Of a DNA stretch of 64,000 nucleotides, positions 46,774 through 55,714 are shown one piece after another; positions within the stretch are counted from its first letter, which is position 1; the number at the start of each line of letters is the position of its first letter. The DNA is from Arthrobacter sp. cf158 (lineage in GTDB: Bacteria; Actinomycetota; Actinomycetes; Actinomycetales; Micrococcaceae). The position numbers and the translations under genes are program-made. The DNA lies in the NCBI RefSeq assembly GCF_900106835.1, contig NZ_FNNR01000008.1:1-64000 (forward strand), written 5' to 3'. Under the pieces are notes generated by a model, which saw only the letters and a program-made list of their open reading frames with translations, made no database searches and was not told where the DNA came from.

Positions 46774-48431
46774 AAGTGATGAACTCGAGCGACGTCCACC
46801 ATGGCCTGTTTAACCTCGTTAATGCCTCATTTGGTCTGGATATTTCCTACGCCCTACCTGATTCCACAAGGGAGCTCCCCTCGGTAGGTGTGGTGCTGGA
46901 TGAATTCTCCACGCAGTGCTTCGCTCCGGAAGCCCGCCTCTGGCCGATCTCCACAAAGGACTACTCCGAAGCCCTAGAGCGTCTTCGCCCCGATATCATG
47001 CTGATCGAGTCGGCTTGGAATGGAAATGACGGCGATTGGGCCTATCAGATCACTGGGCCCAGCGGTCCTAAGCCTGCCTTCTATGCGTTGATCCAAGCCT
47101 GCCGTCAGCAGGGAATTCCTACGGTTTTTTGGAATAAAGAGGATCCGCCCCACTTTGAGGAATTCCTGCCAGCAGCAAAGGAGTTCGACGTTATCCTCAC
47201 GTCCGAGGAGTCGTTGATCGAGGCGTACTCGTCCGCTGCGGGCCATGACAACGTGGCAACACTACCCTTCGCAGCGCAGCCGAGAATTCACAGGCCTCTG
47301 CGCGATCCTCAGTCGAGTGTCGGAAATATAGCTTTTGCCGGCCAGTATTTTGCACACAAATTCCCGGAGCGCCGGGAACAAATGGATCTGCTGTTTCCCC
47401 CTTCGGCGGAACTTGGCTTCTCGATATATTCTCGGGCGCTCGGTGGCGATCCAAATTATGCCTTCCCCGAATCCTATGCCCACTTCGTGGTGGGATCGCT
47501 GCCTTATGAGGCAATGGTCCGGGCCTATGGTCACCACAAGGTCTTCCTTAACGTCAATTCCGTCCCCCAATCGAAGAGCATGTGTGCGCGCCGAATCTTT
47601 GAGCTCAGCAGCAGCAAAACGGCTGTTGTCAGCGTCGAGTCAGAGGCCATTTCAGGAGCATATGCTGCCGACGAGGTCTTCACAGTCCGGACCCAGCCCG
47701 AGGCACGGGAAGTTCTCGGGCGGCTAGTGGGTGACCACGTATTCCGCGAGCGGGCGACCCATAGGGCATGGCGTAGGACCCTGCAGCAGCACACTTACGC
47801 CCACAGAATGCAGCAGATCTACGGCATGGCCGGGCTTGAGTGGAGGGTGCCCCAAGAGGATGTCACCGCTGTTTTGGTCGCGTCGTCGTTGGCATCCTTG
47901 GAACGGCTCATCAGCCAAGCAAAGGAACAGACTGTTGAGCTCTCCAGCATCGTGGTTGTCTGCCGGGTTGGTCCAGAGGACAGCCAAATCCGGGCCGTTT
48001 TGCAGCGACGAGGCCTGTCTGAAGCGACAATCATCCTGCGGACTCCGCAAGACATCGAGAACTTCCAGCCACAAACGAGGTTTATAGCCGTTCTGTCGGA
48101 AGCGTTTGATTACGCCCCCAACTACGTCGGCGACTTGAAGCTATACACACTTCACGATGCCCAGCCGCGCGTTACGGGCAAGGCAGTCACCGCGAGTTCA
48201 CATAAAGCCGATAGCGATTACCTCGGTGATAGTTGGCCAGAAGACACTGAAAGCTTCGGCGTTCTCTCGGGGGCCTGGATTGCACCTGTATCTGCCGGCT
48301 GGAAACCGCTGCTGGTGCAGGAAGCCTTGGCACCTGGCACTGTGTACGAGTCTTCGGAACTGGTCGCTATTGCGGATCGGTTCAACGTTCGTGAGGCATC
48401 TACCAGTTCAGATCCGTCCTGGACGGTTTAG
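46770..48431 (+). CDS. CgeB-like glycosyltransferase with degenerate C-terminal GT-A domain
   Basis: A 553-residue relative of the protein at 41448. The GT-B part is well conserved: IMLIESAWNGNDGDWAYQ, IPTVFWNKEDPPHFEEFL, FAGQYFAHKFPERREQM and SMCARRIFELSSSKTAVV. The C-terminal region aligns with the GT2 domain of the paralogue but is shorter, and the acidic motif is lost: SEAFDYAPNY replaces DDDDYYGPNY. That domain is probably non-catalytic. Start GTG 46770 (overlap GTGA) or ATG 46779. Confidence 0.82.
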   Translation: MKVMNSSDVHHGLFNLVNASFGLDISYALPDSTRELPSVGVVLDEFSTQCFAPEARLWPISTKDYSEALERLRPDIMLIESAWNGNDGDWAYQITGPSGPKPAFYALIQACRQQGIPTVFWNKEDPPHFEEFLPAAKEFDVILTSEESLIEAYSSAAGHDNVATLPFAAQPRIHRPLRDPQSSVGNIAFAGQYFAHKFPERREQMDLLFPPSAELGFSIYSRALGGDPNYAFPESYAHFVVGSLPYEAMVRAYGHHKVFLNVNSVPQSKSMCARRIFELSSSKTAVVSVESEAISGAYAADEVFTVRTQPEAREVLGRLVGDHVFRERATHRAWRRTLQQHTYAHRMQQIYGMAGLEWRVPQEDVTAVLVASSLASLERLISQAKEQTVELSSIVVVCRVGPEDSQIRAVLQRRGLSEATIILRTPQDIENFQPQTRFIAVLSEAFDYAPNYVGDLKLYTLHDAQPRVTGKAVTASSHKADSDYLGDSWPEDTESFGVLSGAWIAPVSAGWKPLLVQEALAPGTVYESSELVAIADRFNVREASTSSDPSWTV

Positions 48432-48440
48432 GGAAACATC

Positions 48441-50990
48441 ATGAAAATTGCTTTGTTTGATGGCATTGTCGAAACGCACGTTGCTAGCTCACTTGAGCGG
48501 GCTTTGGTGGCAGCCGGTCATACGGTTCTGAACACCGGCAAGGTCGGACACGGTTACAAATTCGCTACTGGTCCTGGCCAACTGCACGTCCTCAACGCCA
48601 CGTTGGACAAGGTCATCGACTTCCGTCCCGACGTGATCTTTGTGTTCCGTCCCGCCAGTTTGCCCATGCCCTTGTTGGAGCGGGCTAAACGCACCGGTGC
48701 ACGCTTGGTGGCATGGCTGTCTGATGACCCAGTACTGTGGGACCTTTCGTATGGTCCTGTAGTAGAAAGCTACGACGTGGTGCTGCACTGCGGAACCGCC
48801 AGGGTCTTGGACTTCTACGAATCCATGTTCGGGCGTCCGACGGGGGTTAACTTTCCATTCTGGACAGATCAAACGGCGTTTCCGTACGTATTCGGCTCAC
48901 AGCCACGGGAATCGGACGCGATGTTCTTGGGCAACGTCCACGACGAAGTTCGCCGTACAAGGTACTTCGACCTCGGTTCGCTGTCGTCAAGTATTCGGAT
49001 CCATGGCAACGTGGGGCGGGACTACTATCACATCGGTGGTGGCTTCCTAGATAGCGATGAGGAAGTAGTTGAGGCCGGTGCCAGAACTGCTCTTGCTATC
49101 AACATTCCTCAGTACTTCCGAGATCACCAAGGCCTCGAAACATGGTTTGACGGCCTGGACAAGCTCGGCTTCTTCCAGTATCCGAGCCGCGTCATCCAGT
49201 ACGCCGCGATGGGTATTCCGATCGTGTCTGTGGTACCAGACGCTGAGGACCTGGCGTCCTTTCCTGAAATAATCTGCGTTGACTCTATTGCCGAACTGGA
49301 TTCCAAGATTAGGTCTGTGCTCGCGTCTCCTTCACTGGAGGATTTGAGCCGAGCGACGCACGATCGTTTCCTTCGGAACTACTCTGCCGCTGCCCGGGTC
49401 ATGGCATTGGAGTCCGTGCTTTCGGACGATTCGTGGACGGGCTTGGATGCCACCGAGCGTAGTCTTTGGTTTACGCAGTTTGACGCCGTCGAGGCTGGCC
49501 GCGAGAGTGCCGAGCCATTAGGTTCAGGGGAGGTCTCAACCGCGCGAGAGCACATCGAAATCAGTGCCCCTTCAACGGAGCGCTCAATTGCAGTTCTTGG
49601 CGTCGGCTTCCGCAGAGTAACCTCAACATCTTCCGTTGCCATGCGCGCACTCCAAACGTTGGGCCACAACGCGCAAGCGCTGGACCTTGCCAAGTACAAG
49701 AGCGTTTTGGTGCCGGACCCCAATGGTGAGTTCAAATTTGTCATCAACGCTGCAAAATTCATTCAGTCCGTGAAGGACCTGCCTGAGCTACTGATCGTTT
49801 CTGGGCTTGACTGTGGCATAACACAGGCAGGGAGGGATCAACTGCTCGATGCGGGCGTCAGGTTGGCAGTGATTGGTGCTGAGTATTCCAACAGCAGCGA
49901 GAAAGTTAAGCGCTTGGCGTCCAGAGTGGACTACCTCGGCGTCCTTAACGAAACCGTTGCCGCCGGGTTGTTGGGTGACGGTTTCGAGACTGTCGAGTAC
50001 TTGCCGCATCTTGCAGACCGTTCATTCCGGATGGCAACGGACCGAGTTCGCGAGCGCCAACAGCGCGTAGTCGTTGCAGGCAAGCGACGGCTGCATTTCA
50101 CCAAGCAGGCCGCAGCTTTCCGCGACTTGTCCGACTGGCCCTCGATGGAGCTCTTCATTGAGGAGTCACCGCAGGAATTCAATGACCTTGAGGCCTTGGC
50201 CGCAGCCCTGAAGGCCACGGTTATTGTCGCACCATTCGATGCCAGCATTCCTGGTCCCTTGCCTTCGGAGGCATTGCCGTTTGCCCTGGCATCGGGCTCT
50301 TTGGTGGTAGTTCCACGCGGTGTAGGCACCATGAATATCTGCCCCGCTGGAACAGCATCGGTGTCTGTGCGGGAGAAGGGCGAGCTGGCGATGAAACTAG
50401 CCAGGCTTGCATCTTCCAATGCGAGCACCTCAAGAATTCTAACGGCGGCCCGGGCAACGGTCTTGGGACCCTTGAATGCAGAACAAAGGTTCGCCGGACT
50501 TCTGGAGCGGATCTTCGTCGAGGAAACAATTGCGCCCGACACCAAACAAGAGACGAGCGGATTTCCTTGCGTCGAGCAGAACCTTAGCTGGACCTTGGGC
50601 CATGACCAGAGATCCGTGGCAGTAACGCACGAACGCATCAAGGGCAAGGGCACGGACTTGGTGGCGACGGTCGCGCACGGTGTAAGCGAGGAGTCGGCGG
50701 GCCTTTACAAGCTCATCGTCAATGTGGGCGGTTCAACCGCATACACTGAGGTGCTCAAGCAGTCTCCGGCAACGCGGAACTTGCGGATCCACGTTCCCAA
50801 GAACCAGAAGAATCCTGAAGTGTCCTTCGCGATTCTTCCGGCTTCCAAGTCTTTGAAGGTCCGCCCGGGGGCATTTCCCTCGGCGGAGGTCAGCAATTTG
50901 GAGTGGGTGGCCGCCTTGGAGAATGTTAATTCGTTGGTGACGGTTTCTACGTCGGCCTGGGGCTCGGGGAACGGCACGTTCTCCCACTAG
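48441..50990 (+). CDS. large protein with two CgeB-like glycosyltransferase units
   Basis: An 849-residue protein. Residues 1-330 form a CgeB-like GT-B unit (DGIVETHVASSLERALVAAG, VFRPASLPMPLLERA, AMFLGNVHDEVRRTRYF, FFQYPSRVIQYAAMGIPIV). After a linker, residues 385-700 look like a second, more diverged unit (IAVLGVGFRRVTSTSSVAMR, EALPFALASGSLVVVPRG). The last 140 residues are beta-rich. It may glycosylate a long substrate with two sites or use one as a binding module. GGGAAAC precedes the ATG. Last plus-strand gene of the locus, ending at a strong terminator. Confidence 0.78.
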   Translation: MKIALFDGIVETHVASSLERALVAAGHTVLNTGKVGHGYKFATGPGQLHVLNATLDKVIDFRPDVIFVFRPASLPMPLLERAKRTGARLVAWLSDDPVLWDLSYGPVVESYDVVLHCGTARVLDFYESMFGRPTGVNFPFWTDQTAFPYVFGSQPRESDAMFLGNVHDEVRRTRYFDLGSLSSSIRIHGNVGRDYYHIGGGFLDSDEEVVEAGARTALAINIPQYFRDHQGLETWFDGLDKLGFFQYPSRVIQYAAMGIPIVSVVPDAEDLASFPEIICVDSIAELDSKIRSVLASPSLEDLSRATHDRFLRNYSAAARVMALESVLSDDSWTGLDATERSLWFTQFDAVEAGRESAEPLGSGEVSTAREHIEISAPSTERSIAVLGVGFRRVTSTSSVAMRALQTLGHNAQALDLAKYKSVLVPDPNGEFKFVINAAKFIQSVKDLPELLIVSGLDCGITQAGRDQLLDAGVRLAVIGAEYSNSSEKVKRLASRVDYLGVLNETVAAGLLGDGFETVEYLPHLADRSFRMATDRVRERQQRVVVAGKRRLHFTKQAAAFRDLSDWPSMELFIEESPQEFNDLEALAAALKATVIVAPFDASIPGPLPSEALPFALASGSLVVVPRGVGTMNICPAGTASVSVREKGELAMKLARLASSNASTSRILTAARATVLGPLNAEQRFAGLLERIFVEETIAPDTKQETSGFPCVEQNLSWTLGHDQRSVAVTHERIKGKGTDLVATVAHGVSEESAGLYKLIVNVGGSTAYTEVLKQSPATRNLRIHVPKNQKNPEVSFAILPASKSLKVRPGAFPSAEVSNLEWVAALENVNSLVTVSTSAWGSGNGTFSH

Positions 50991-51008
50991 TCTCTACTGC
51001 TGGTACCA

Positions 51009-51050
51009 CAAAGGCGTCTTCTACCCTGTTAAGGGTAGAAGACGCCTTTG
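51009..51050. terminator. bidirectional terminator hairpin
   Basis: CAAAGGCGTCTTCTACCCT and its exact complement form a 19-bp stem around GTTA, between convergent stops at 50990 and 51055. AT-rich bases follow on the plus strand. Confidence 0.9.
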
Positions 51051-51054
51051 CTAT

Positions 51055-52707
51055 TTAACCGCGGTCGGAGTAGTAGGCGTCATTCTTCACGCCTGAACCG
51101 TTGGTCACGTTAATCATGTAGTACTTGCCGATACCCAGAGAGGTGGCACCCAGGCTGGCAATTACGGACTCGAGCCGTGGATTGATGCCGCGCTGCTCAC
51201 CATAATCTGGGTTATAACTGGAAGCGGTAACGGTCTTTTCGTAGGTCCGGCCGGCGGTGTCCGTCCACTTAATGTTCACAGTCCCGCCACTCAAATTGTG
51301 CCCCGTGACCAGAACATTCCCATTGCCGTAGAAGATCGAATCTGTGATGACGGGTGTGGTGTTTCCGGCCTTCATTCGATCGGACAGAGGCCCCCAGACG
51401 CCTTGGCAAGTGTAGAAGCCGTCCCACATGTAAGAGATTACCTTCATGGGAACGTTGCCCAGTTGCTGGAGTTGACGGTCAATTCGCGCTTTCGTTGACT
51501 GGCCCCTGGTATTGGTATCGCATGGGTTTTGGCTGGTCAGGGGGGCCATGCCCTCCAGATTCGCCCATAGCTCGGCGCCTGTGCCGTCGACTCCTTCTGC
51601 AGCAGCCGCGAAGTAGTCGCGGATGGGCGCTTGGTATTTGCTTCCCCACGACCCACTTCCGACGATGGAGGCCGCATACTGATCCACCGGGCTATTTGCT
51701 TCGTTTCCGAAGAATGCCCCAGATTTGCCTGTTCCCATTCCATCCTGGATAGCGATGGAGAGATGGTTATTGCCGGCCGTGTTTGCAATTTTTTCAGCAC
51801 CATCGCGGACTTGGGTAGTCGTAAGACCTACGTTATATCTTCCATCCAAATAGGGACTCACAATCGCGCCACGATCCGGATGTAGCCGGGCAATGGCTTG
51901 GTTCTGGATTCGGTAGATGTTCAATATAGGGTCAAATGTTGAGCCGCTGGTGACTGGCATCTCGTAGGACAAGTAGAAGCCACCCAGTCCTGAAACATTG
52001 ATCACCTTGGATTGGTAACGCAGAAAACGATCCGTGAACTGAGTAAACGCTGGAAGGTAACTGACATCCGGCAGATAGCCGTAGTCGGTGCGTGCCACCG
52101 GCAAGGGCATCCCGGCGTAGTATTTCATGCCCAGCGATGTAGCTGTTTTTGCTAATGAGATGTTCACGCCGGAAGTACCGGCTGCGGTCGCACCGCTAAC
52201 GACCACCACATCGTAGAGTCCATTCGATGACGTGCAGTTGCTGCCTTGGTTTGGAAGTACGAGCACAGTGAATGGCTTGCCGTTGCCCGTGAGGGAAACA
52301 TCGCGAGGGCAAACATGCGAAGGCGTTCCCCACAATGCGCTGTCCGAGTATGTAAAGTACCGGTTGACCTTTATGCCCGATGCTGCAGCTTGAGCGCAGT
52401 TCGTTCCGTTAATCGTGCAATCGGCGGGGATATCGCTCAAAGTGGCTGGCTTAATGCGCGAACCAAAGGTGAGGACAGTGTCCCCGCCAACGGCTTTGAT
52501 GTCAGAGAGTTTTTGTGCATTTATGGCGTCGCTGCTGCTCCCAAAAATGAAATAGCCACTAATGGGGTATACAGGGGGTGCTGCCGCTTGGGCCGCTGTT
52601 CCATGAACGGAACCTGCCACCAGGACAAATGCGGCCAGAAGGCTTGCGGCGACATGACGGGCGGTCAGTGTGCTGGCAGTGGATGTTTTGGACCTGAACT
52701 TTTCCAC
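51055..52707 (-). CDS. secreted DUF4434-type protein, copy B
   Basis: A 550-residue exported protein with a signal peptide (about 1-42, ending TAAQAAA). It is similar over its whole length to copy A: YPISGYFIFGSSSDAINAQ, NRYFTYSDSALWG, GFYLSYEMPVTSGSTFDP, VSPYLDGRYNVGL, QDGMGTGKSGAFFGNEAN, ISYMWDGFYTCQG, and a beta-rich C-terminal domain. A glycan-cleaving or glycan-binding role is inferred from the fold and place. The start is GTG at 52707 with AAGGATC upstream. Confidence 0.8.
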   Translation of the reverse strand: MEKFRSKTSTASTLTARHVAASLLAAFVLVAGSVHGTAAQAAAPPVYPISGYFIFGSSSDAINAQKLSDIKAVGGDTVLTFGSRIKPATLSDIPADCTINGTNCAQAAASGIKVNRYFTYSDSALWGTPSHVCPRDVSLTGNGKPFTVLVLPNQGSNCTSSNGLYDVVVVSGATAAGTSGVNISLAKTATSLGMKYYAGMPLPVARTDYGYLPDVSYLPAFTQFTDRFLRYQSKVINVSGLGGFYLSYEMPVTSGSTFDPILNIYRIQNQAIARLHPDRGAIVSPYLDGRYNVGLTTTQVRDGAEKIANTAGNNHLSIAIQDGMGTGKSGAFFGNEANSPVDQYAASIVGSGSWGSKYQAPIRDYFAAAAEGVDGTGAELWANLEGMAPLTSQNPCDTNTRGQSTKARIDRQLQQLGNVPMKVISYMWDGFYTCQGVWGPLSDRMKAGNTTPVITDSIFYGNGNVLVTGHNLSGGTVNIKWTDTAGRTYEKTVTASSYNPDYGEQRGINPRLESVIASLGATSLGIGKYYMINVTNGSGVKNDAYYSDRG

Positions 52708-52812
52708 GGAGGATCCTTGGGCTCGTAGGGTGAGACCTTGGACCTATGGCAAAAGAATGACGGGGTAGCAGGCGAAACTCAATGACTTGACAGAAATATT
52801 CAAGCAAAAGAA

Positions 52813-52849
52813 AGGGCCGTCAACTCACAGTAAAGTGTGTGACGGCCCT
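52813..52849 (-). terminator. terminator of wecB
   Basis: AGGGCCGTCA and TGACGGCCCT form a 10-bp stem with a 17-base loop. Read on the minus strand it is followed by TTTCTTTTG, just after the wecB stop at 52868. Confidence 0.8.
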
Positions 52850-52867
52850 ATCACCAATATGGTGGTG

Positions 52868-54022
52868 TTAGACGGAAACTGTCATGCCGAATTCATCGAT
52901 TCGCTGGCCAACTCCGAGTAGCTCAGCGATAGCGGCGACAGTGCGTTCTGAAGCGCGACCGTCGCCATACGGGTTCACCGCGTTGGCCATCGCGTCGAAG
53001 TGAAGCGGGTCGTTCAGCAGGCGGTCAACTTCTGCAACAATCTTTTCCTCATCAGTACCGATGAGGGTAACCGTGCCGGCAACAACGGCCTCAGGACGCT
53101 CAGTGTTTTCGCGCATCACAAGCACGGGCTTGCCAAGGCTGGGTGCCTCCTCCTGGACTCCACCGGAGTCCGTGAGGACGATGTGGGCCATTGAGAGCAT
53201 TCGAGTGAATTCTCCGTATGCCAGTGGTTCGGTCACAATCACGTTCGGCTTGCCATCCAGCGCAGGCAGAACGGCTTCCCTCACGACGGGATTCTTATGA
53301 GCCGGCAGCACGATGACGAGGTTTGGCTCGGCGTCGGCAATTCGGGCAAGCGCACGGCCAACGCCGCGCATTGCGTCGCCCTGGTTTTCGCGGCGGTGTG
53401 TCGTGACCAAGAGAATCTTTTGGCCACTGGCCGCAAGTTCCTCCAATTGGGGGTCAGTAAAGGGAATTTTCTTGTCTACCGTGGTGAACAACGCGTCAAT
53501 AACAGAGTTACCGGTGACAACGATGTCCTTAGCAGGCACACCTTCAGCGAGAAGGTTTGCTCGACTGGTCGACGTGGGAGCCAAGTGGAGCGCCGTGATC
53601 TGACTGGTGATCTTACGGTTGGCTTCTTCGGGGAAGGGAGAGTACAAATTGCCACTGCGGAGTCCAGCCTCGACATGGACTACGGGGATGCCGTGATAAA
53701 ACGCTGCGATGGCGCCAGCTGTTGAAGTCGTCGTGTCACCCTGAACGATGACAGCGTCAGGCTTCTTTTCGGCGAAAAGTTTGTCAAGACCGGTGATGGT
53801 GCGGGTCATGATGTCAGAGAGGGACTGGCCGGGCTGAAGAATGTCGAGATCGTGGTCGGGCGTGATGCCGAACAATTCGTTGACCTGGTCCAACATCTCA
53901 CGGTGCTGACCAGTTACCGTGACGATGCAATCGAACTCTGCCGATTCGTGGAGTGCGTGGACAATGGGCGCCATCTTGATGGCTTCCGGACGGGTACCAA
54001 AAATGGGCATGATGCTGGGCAC
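52868..54022 (-). CDS. wecB: UDP-N-acetylglucosamine 2-epimerase (non-hydrolysing)
   Basis: A 384-residue epimerase that interconverts UDP-GlcNAc and UDP-ManNAc. Signatures are PIFGTRPEAIKMAPIVHAL, VTGQHREMLDQ, VIVQGDTTTS, VVHVEAGLRSGNLYSPFPEE, TTHRRENQGD and TDSGGVQEEAPSLGKPVLVM. GTG 54022 was chosen because GGGGGAAAA lies just upstream and the family starts there; the frame is open to 54067. Product feeds WecC at 43381-44661, although the two genes are 8 kb apart on opposite strands. Confidence 0.94.
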   Translation of the reverse strand: MPSIMPIFGTRPEAIKMAPIVHALHESAEFDCIVTVTGQHREMLDQVNELFGITPDHDLDILQPGQSLSDIMTRTITGLDKLFAEKKPDAVIVQGDTTTSTAGAIAAFYHGIPVVHVEAGLRSGNLYSPFPEEANRKITSQITALHLAPTSTSRANLLAEGVPAKDIVVTGNSVIDALFTTVDKKIPFTDPQLEELAASGQKILLVTTHRRENQGDAMRGVGRALARIADAEPNLVIVLPAHKNPVVREAVLPALDGKPNVIVTEPLAYGEFTRMLSMAHIVLTDSGGVQEEAPSLGKPVLVMRENTERPEAVVAGTVTLIGTDEEKIVAEVDRLLNDPLHFDAMANAVNPYGDGRASERTVAAIAELLGVGQRIDEFGMTVSV

Positions 54023-54125
54023 GATTTTCCCCCATAGAGCGATTTTGCGGCAGACAGAGACCTTCACATCCTATCTGAGCGCAACGCTGAGCCAGAATCC
54101 GAGCGGATTCGGAACCGTCTGGGCT

Positions 54126-54377
54126 CTAGCCGGCAAAAATCAAGGCAACTATCAATGTTGGGACGGCGACAACGACCAGGACTACGAGAACCAGGGCCAC
54201 TCGGCGCTTAAACTGCTGCAGTTCGTAGGCCTTTGTCTGGACTATCGGGGTTGCGGCAGACGATGGTCGAGGATGGGTGGTTGTTGCTCGGACAGAACCC
54301 GAAAAGAGCCGGAGTCCGAACCGGCGGCGCTTGAAATGGCGACCAGCCGGAAGCGGACGCGCGGGTTCTTGACTCAC
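54126..54377 (-). CDS. small single-helix membrane protein
   Basis: An 83-residue protein. A basic, Pro-rich N-terminal half (RHFKRRRFGLRLFSG) precedes one strong C-terminal membrane helix (VALVLVVLVVVAVPTLIVAL) ending IFAG. The start is GTG with AAGG about 10 bases upstream. It lies between the DUF218 gene and wecB on the same strand. The helix makes a real gene plausible; the function is unknown. Confidence 0.55.
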   Translation of the reverse strand: MSQEPARPLPAGRHFKRRRFGLRLFSGSVRATTTHPRPSSAATPIVQTKAYELQQFKRRVALVLVVLVVVAVPTLIVALIFAG

Positions 54378-54439
54378 CGTTTGTACCTTCCCTGGATGGC
54401 GGCTGTAAGGCCGGTTATCGAACTGTTCCTTCCACTACC

Positions 54440-55018
54440 TTAGTGAGAAGAGCACTCCGGCCGCATCCAGGTGTCGATCAATCCGCCCGTTTCGATCACG
54501 AACCGGTCAATCCACGCGCCCGAGGAAAGGTCCGGCTTAGATCCAACCATCTGCACCTCGGCGGACGTGCACTGGCCAATCAGGGTGCCTGCACGCATGA
54601 GGTGATATTCAGACGTCACCACGGTCACGGATTTCCAGCCATGATCCGCAATCAATCCGCGCAAAGCCTCAGCCTCACCCCTGGTGTTCAACGGAGACGG
54701 ACGGAAGCACACAAGATCAGGATCGCCTTCGCCCGCGTTCTCCTGGCATAGTGCGTCCCCTTCCACGTTGCCGGCCAAGCCGGTGGTTGAGACGACCAGA
54801 ACGGGTATATCCAGTTTCTCCTGCAATTCCAACGCCACCGGTAACCGTTCCTTGCTCATGCCACCCAGGACAACGATCGCGTCGGTGCGGTGGGGCGTCG
54901 CCTGAGGCGGGTTGTAGAAGAATTGAAACGCTGCGATCAGCCAGAGAAATACCGCCAAGAAGCATGCCCCAACAACAACGCCCATGACGCGCGTAGCGGG
55001 GGCAGTTTTGAGGGGCAC
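54440..55018 (-). CDS. YdcF/DUF218-family membrane protein
   Basis: A 192-residue protein with one N-terminal membrane helix (about 11-34) and a DUF218 domain: TDAIVVLGGMSKERLPVALELQ, NTRGEAEALRGLIADHGW, and VTVVTSEYHLMRAG with the conserved TS.YH motif. Related proteins (SanA, YdcF) are linked to envelope integrity and bind nucleotide-like ligands; the exact reaction is not known. It stands upstream of wecB on the same strand. Confidence 0.85.
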   Translation of the reverse strand: MPLKTAPATRVMGVVVGACFLAVFLWLIAAFQFFYNPPQATPHRTDAIVVLGGMSKERLPVALELQEKLDIPVLVVSTTGLAGNVEGDALCQENAGEGDPDLVCFRPSPLNTRGEAEALRGLIADHGWKSVTVVTSEYHLMRAGTLIGQCTSAEVQMVGSKPDLSSGAWIDRFVIETGGLIDTWMRPECSSH

Positions 55019-55078
55019 GGGGACAGTCTAAGGTTCGGAAATGGGTGCCCTCTCCCAGCCAGGAGCCGCCGGGAGCGC

Positions 55079-55543
55079 CTAGCGGGTGTCAACATCCTCA
55101 AACACAAGGAAAGTCTGGGTATCCAGCACACCGTCCATGGACTGCAATTGGTCGAAGATCACACGGCGGAGATGGATGTTGTCCGTAGCACGCACCAGAA
55201 GAATGACGTCAAAGTCCCCACCCACCAGTGCAATGTGGTGAACCTCGGGAATGGCCCGCAGTTGTTCCTTCAGTTCGCGCCACGAATGTTGCTGAACCTT
55301 CAGCGTCACGTAGGCAGAAGACCGTAGGCCTGCCTTGATGGGGTCAACCAAGGCAGTGAACTTGGTCAGCACGCCCTCGCCGGTGAGCCGGGCAATGCGG
55401 GAGTACGCGTGGGCGCGGCTGATGTGGACGTTCTCGGCCACCTGCGTGATGGACATGCGGCCGTCGGTGGTGAGTTCGCGGATGATGTCCCGGTCCACGT
55501 TGTCCAGGGGTATGGCAGTCTGCTCCGCCTCGGCCTCACTCAT
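55079..55543 (-). CDS. bkdR: Lrp/AsnC-family regulator, probable BkdR
   Basis: A 154-residue regulator. The winged HTH (about 14-60) has LDNVDRDIIRELTTDGRMSI and VAENVHISRAHAYSRIARL, and a RAM ligand-binding domain follows (VGGDFDVILLVRATD). It is divergent from the branched-chain dehydrogenase operon, the usual place for BkdR, which activates that operon in response to branched-chain amino acids. The ATG at 55543 has GGAGAG upstream; the frame is open 15 codons further. The symbol rests on context. Confidence 0.88.
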   Translation of the reverse strand: MSEAEAEQTAIPLDNVDRDIIRELTTDGRMSITQVAENVHISRAHAYSRIARLTGEGVLTKFTALVDPIKAGLRSSAYVTLKVQQHSWRELKEQLRAIPEVHHIALVGGDFDVILLVRATDNIHLRRVIFDQLQSMDGVLDTQTFLVFEDVDTR

Positions 55544-55714
55544 GCGCTCTCCAAACCGTCTACAGCAAGGGCACGTTACCCAGCTCACAATTGCAATCTG
55601 TCTTTCAGAATACCCATTTTAGGCAAGGTCTTCCATGATTCAGCCGAAAGCTGGATACGAAATATCGCGGGGGAACATACTGGAAGCACATAGTGGCTAG
55701 AGAAGGACGGACCA

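Noticed and set aside
34007-54022. Polysaccharide locus as a recently acquired island
   Set aside because: GC seems lower in places, but I found no integrase, transposase, tRNA edge or direct repeats. A GC and codon-use plot would be needed.
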